Below, one piece after another: positions 6,022 through 8,826 of a stretch of 8,826 nt of DNA (positions within the stretch are counted from its first letter, which is position 1; the number at the start of each line of letters is the position of its first letter). Position numbers and translations under genes: made by a program. The stretch spans positions 1-8,826 of the forward strand of contig JACQUR010000405.1 in NCBI GenBank assembly GCA_016210245.1. The letters are read 5' to 3'. The notes below the pieces were generated by a model that was given only the letters and a program-made list of their open reading frames with translations, had not been told where the DNA came from and did no database searches. The stretch is from Chloroflexota bacterium. Its GTDB lineage: Bacteria > Chloroflexota > UBA6077 > JACQUR01.

Positions 6022-7532
6022 TTGGAACTCTGGTCCTGCTGGGCCTGAATTCGGGCGGGCTCTTCACCCCTGTGGCACTGGCGGCAACCCCGTACTCGAG
6101 CGAGGTGCTGGCCGATAGCCCCATTGGATACTGGCGGTTGGGCGAGACCTCAGGCACGACCGCGGTGGACATGTCCGGCAATGGCAACAGCGGCAGCATC
6201 AGCGGCATGGTGACGCTCAACGTCGGCAGCCTGCTGGGCAGTGACACCGCCAATCCCGCCATGCAGTTCGGCGGCGGCGGCATCCAGCTTCCGAATCCAT
6301 CCTTCGGCTCGGGCGACAGCATCACGGTCGAGGCCTGGATCAGCACCAGCAGCACCGTCGGCCAGATCGTCTTCTCGCAGCAGAAGTGCCTGTGGGGCAC
6401 ACTGATGATCTACACCTCCGGCTCGACCGCCACCTTCCGGGTCGAGGACGTGCTGGCCGATCCCAACAACTCCCTGGTCCTGGCCACGGGCGGCTTCGTG
6501 ACCGACGGCAAGCCGCACCACCTGGTCGGGGTCCGCGACGTGGCTGCGGACCAGGTGCGGCTCTACGTGGACGGCCAACTGGTGGACACCAAGACCGACA
6601 CCACGGCAGGCTCCATCACCTCCTCGCCGACGGAGACCTGGATCGGCAAGCGCTACCCGTGCGCCAACACCGATTCGTTCTCGGGCCGCATCGACGAGGT
6701 GGCGGTCTATCGCAGCGCGCTGTCGGCCGAGCGCATCCGCGCGCACTTCACCGCTGGCGGGGCGCTGCCCGTCGCGGCGACCTTCGGGGCCAATCCCTCG
6801 GCCCAGAGCACAACCACTGACCCGGTCAACACCGCCACGGGCAACTACACCTATCAGCACACCGACCTGGCCCTGCCCGGGCGCGGGGGTGGCGTGGTCT
6901 TCGCCCGCGGCTACAACTCCCTGGACACCCGCAGCGGGCCGCTCGGGCCGGGCTTGGACCCACACCTACCACACCCGGCTGGTCGACACCAGCCCGACCG
7001 TGGAGGTGATCCACTGGGACGGGCGGACCGACCGCTTCGCCTGGGACGGGTCGGCCTACGCGCCCTCCGCGGGCGTCTTCGACACGCTAACCAAGCCCGG
7101 CGGGCTGCCTCTGGGCGCGGTGTGGCTGCTCGAGCGCACCGATCAGAGCGCCCTGGGCTTCGACGCCGCGGGCAAGCTGAAGTACGTGGACGACCGCTAC
7201 GGGAACCGGACCACGCTGAGCTACGACCCGACCAGCGGCAAGCTCACCAGCGTGACCGATCCCGCCAATCGTGGGTCGCTCACCCTCGGCTACGACCCCA
7301 CAAGCGGGCTGCTGACGAGTGTCAGCGACTGGGCCAGCCCGGCCCGGGTGGTTCGCTACGAGTACAGCAGCGGCCGGCTGTGGAAGGTGACCGACCGCGA
7401 GGGCAAGACGACGACGCTCGGGTACGACGGCACGAGCACGCGGCTCACGAGCATCACCGACGCCAACACCCACACCGCGGTGACGATGACCTACGACGCC
7501 CAGGGGCGCGTGGCCACGCAGAAGGACGCTAA
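6006..7532 (+). CDS. LamG-RHS surface protein, N-terminal part (frameshifted after 6953)
   Basis: This is the N-terminal half of a large secreted LamG/RHS protein. From the TTG at 6006 the protein begins with Lys and a hydrophobic segment ending VALA-ATPYS, a plausible 26-aa signal peptide. The GTG at 5973 is an alternative start. Residues of about 29-254 form a concanavalin-like LamG domain, starting at IGYWRLGETSG and the SGNGNSGS block and ending RIDEVAVYRSALSAERIRAHF, with two Cys that could pair. At about residue 272 the RHS-associated DUF6531 motif DPVNTATGNY begins and runs to SGPLGPG. After codon 6951-6953 one extra T (6954/6955) moves the reading frame. Translation past it to the stop at 7532 is a low-complexity out-of-frame tail, not a real domain. 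Without the T the protein continues directly into the fragment starting at 6955. RHS proteins are secreted or wall-linked shells, often carrying toxic tips. Confidence 0.8.
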   Translation: MKGGHFGTLVLLGLNSGGLFTPVALAATPYSSEVLADSPIGYWRLGETSGTTAVDMSGNGNSGSISGMVTLNVGSLLGSDTANPAMQFGGGGIQLPNPSFGSGDSITVEAWISTSSTVGQIVFSQQKCLWGTLMIYTSGSTATFRVEDVLADPNNSLVLATGGFVTDGKPHHLVGVRDVAADQVRLYVDGQLVDTKTDTTAGSITSSPTETWIGKRYPCANTDSFSGRIDEVAVYRSALSAERIRAHFTAGGALPVAATFGANPSAQSTTTDPVNTATGNYTYQHTDLALPGRGGGVVFARGYNSLDTRSGPLGPGLDPHLPHPAGRHQPDRGGDPLGRADRPLRLGRVGLRALRGRLRHANQARRAASGRGVAARAHRSERPGLRRRGQAEVRGRPLREPDHAELRPDQRQAHQRDRSRQSWVAHPRLRPHKRAADECQRLGQPGPGGSLRVQQRPAVEGDRPRGQDDDARVRRHEHAAHEHHRRQHPHRGDDDLRRPGARGHAEGR

Positions 7533-8712
7533 AGGGCTGGCCACGGGCCAGCAGACCAGCCTGGCCTACGCCACCAACGCCGACGGCACCACCACCACCA
7601 CGGTCACGTATCCGGCCACCTCTTTCGACGGGAACTGGACCTTCAAGGTGGAGGAAACCTACGACCTGCAGGGGCGGCTCGTCAAGCGCCTCTCCAAGCC
7701 GACCAGCGCCCCGGCGGAGTGGATCACCGAGGAGTACGGCTACGACAGCAGCCGCAACCGCGTCTGGGCGAAGGACGGGCGAGGCAACACGACCACCTTC
7801 TGCTACGACGTCGACTACTCCGGGGCGGCCATCGCCACCAGCCACGGCAACCTCACCCGCCGCATCGATCCCCCGCCCACCGTGGGCGCCAACCGCCCGG
7901 TGACGCTCTTCCAGTACGATGGCAAGAACAACCTGGTCCAGACCATCTCGCCCAAGGGGGTCAACAGCGGGACGACGGTGGACTGCACGACCAACCTGAG
8001 CGCCAGCCTCAACCTGCTCTACGCCACCGACCTGGCCTACGATACGGCCACCCAGACGAAGCTGGAGTCGGTCACCCGTCGGTACACCGACCCGGAGCAG
8101 GGGCAGCAGTCGGCGGTGACGACGTTCACGTACGACGCCAACCACCCGGGTCTGGTGTCGAAGGTCATCCCGCCCCGAGGCAACGCCAGCCAGACGCCGG
8201 GCGATTACGCCAGCACCTTCACCTACTACTCGAACGGCGACGCCGGCAAGCGGGCCGGGCTGCTGCAAAGCACGACCGGCCCGCTGCTGGACGACGGCAC
8301 CCACGCCGCGACCAGCTACGACTACGACTCGCTTGGCCGGCGGACGAGCATGGTCGACCCCAACGGCAACGCGGCCGGGGGCGTGCCAGCCGACCACACC
8401 TGGCAGTACACGTACGACAACGAAGATCGGCTGCGCTTCGCCAAGGCGCCGCCTCCGGCCTCGGGCGGGTCTCAACTGGTGACCGAGTTCACCTACGACG
8501 CGGTCGGCAACCGCGAGGTGGCCATCGACGCCAACGGGCAGGTGACAAAGTACGTCTACGACCAGCGCGACAGCCTGCAGGAAGTGCAGCAGAGCCCGGC
8601 CCCCTGGACCTGGCCGAACCGCGCCCAGCCGTTGCCGACGCCGCCCGCGTCGGTGGTGCGCACCACGTACAGCTACGACAACCAGGGCCTGCGATTCGTT
8701 CTCTTGAAATGA
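6955..8712 (+). CDS. RHS/YD-repeat protein, continuation of the LamG-RHS gene, truncated by intron-like sequence
   Basis: This is the in-frame continuation of the preceding fragment: removing one T joins ...GPLGPG to WTHTYHTRLVDTS, the normal DUF6531 sequence. It carries many YD/RHS repeats, for example YGNRTTLSYDPTSGKLTSVTD, TYDAQGRVATQKDAKG, YDYDSLGRRTSMVDPNGN and TYDAVGNREVAIDANGQVTKYVYD. Such repeats build the beta-rich cocoon of RHS/Tc-toxin-like proteins. The joined protein would be about 901 aa up to the stop at 8710-8712. The last typical residues are TYSYDNQGLR (ending near 8693). The FVLLK and stop after them do not fit the repeat and coincide with the start of intron-like sequence. 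The gene's true 3' end, including any core cleavage motif or C-terminal toxin, lies beyond the window. By itself this fragment has no good start codon. Confidence 0.82.
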   Translation, partial: WTHTYHTRLVDTSPTVEVIHWDGRTDRFAWDGSAYAPSAGVFDTLTKPGGLPLGAVWLLERTDQSALGFDAAGKLKYVDDRYGNRTTLSYDPTSGKLTSVTDPANRGSLTLGYDPTSGLLTSVSDWASPARVVRYEYSSGRLWKVTDREGKTTTLGYDGTSTRLTSITDANTHTAVTMTYDAQGRVATQKDAKGLATGQQTSLAYATNADGTTTTTVTYPATSFDGNWTFKVEETYDLQGRLVKRLSKPTSAPAEWITEEYGYDSSRNRVWAKDGRGNTTTFCYDVDYSGAAIATSHGNLTRRIDPPPTVGANRPVTLFQYDGKNNLVQTISPKGVNSGTTVDCTTNLSASLNLLYATDLAYDTATQTKLESVTRRYTDPEQGQQSAVTTFTYDANHPGLVSKVIPPRGNASQTPGDYASTFTYYSNGDAGKRAGLLQSTTGPLLDDGTHAATSYDYDSLGRRTSMVDPNGNAAGGVPADHTWQYTYDNEDRLRFAKAPPPASGGSQLVTEFTYDAVGNREVAIDANGQVTKYVYDQRDSLQEVQQSPAPWTWPNRAQPLPTPPASVVRTTYSYDNQGLRFVLLK

Positions 8713-8826
8713 GCAGGAAAGCTCAAGGAAGGAGGCAAGGCGAAGAGCCTTGACAACTTGATGCCTGAAGCTGGGTGTGAGTCCCGGCCGCCGAGGTGAA
8801 CGGCGAACAGCGTATCCCCCACGGTA
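8689..8826 (+). mobile_element. Probable 5' part of a group II intron inserted in the RHS gene
   Basis: The coding pattern of the RHS repeats stops at about 8689-8693. The following 130 nt are structured and non-coding: hairpins GAGC/GCTC (8711-8724), CAAGGC/GCCTTG (8736-8741 with 8747-8752), CTGGG/CCCGG (8771-8775 with 8783-8787) enclosing TGTGAGT, and CGCCG/CGGCG (8789-8793 with 8801-8805) enclosing AGGTGAA. The GGG-TGTGAGT-CCC hairpin followed by GGTGAACGGCGAA is what I associate with domain I of bacterial group II introns. CTGCGATTCG at 8689 resembles the usual GUGYG 5' end, except for the first base. No reverse transcriptase is visible, which is expected because that gene lies hundreds of bases further in. 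The exact boundary is uncertain by a few bases. Confidence 0.62.

Noticed and set aside
7087..8475. Minus-strand open frame of 462 aa opposite the RHS repeats
   Set aside because: Val/Gly/Arg-rich antisense reading of YD repeats; periodicity comes from the coding strand.

Overview
The window is GC-rich, tightly packed bacterial DNA with five protein-coding loci and, at its right end, the start of what looks like a group II intron. GC-rich codon use, sigma70-type promoters with TTGACG -35 boxes, a fused YrdC-Sua5 protein, large secreted LamG/RHS proteins and heptad-repeat hairpins between genes would fit a member of the Chloroflexota or a similar GC-rich environmental bacterium. That placement is inference; no rRNA or other marker is present.

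Layout from left to right. (1) A perfect 35-bp hairpin (6-79) sits just past the stop of a minus-strand tRNA threonylcarbamoylation gene (Sua5/TsaC, 82-1143). (2) The divergent gap 1144-1388 holds a 32-bp inverted repeat built of AT-rich heptads, a 23-bp direct repeat and a clear promoter for a secreted subtilisin-like protease (1389-2654). (3) A third heptad-built inverted repeat (2661-2734) separates the protease from a convergent two-gene minus-strand operon: a short GatC-like protein (4147-4344) overlapping by 4 bp an amidase-signature enzyme (2738-4150). No gatB is present, and the pair may be AtzG/AtzE-like rather than a tRNA amidotransferase. (4) A 22-bp hairpin (4428-4474) lies beyond the stop of a minus-strand lipoprotein with two SH3-like repeats and a C39-like cysteine peptidase domain (4485-5729). 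Its promoter places transcription at or next to the start codon, so the mRNA is probably leaderless. (5) Divergently, a LamG plus RHS/YD-repeat surface protein starts near 6006. One extra T at 6954/6955 breaks its frame, and near 8689 its YD-repeat region gives way to sequence with group II intron-like structure that runs off the window.

The genes do not form one pathway. Two are housekeeping-like or metabolic (Sua5, amidase pair) and three encode exported proteins (protease, C39 lipoprotein, RHS protein). The most distinctive feature is that three intergenic regions carry inverted arrays of different 7-bp units that all fit GA(G/T)TNNN. This looks like one family of heptad-periodic palindromic elements with diverged sequence but conserved architecture.
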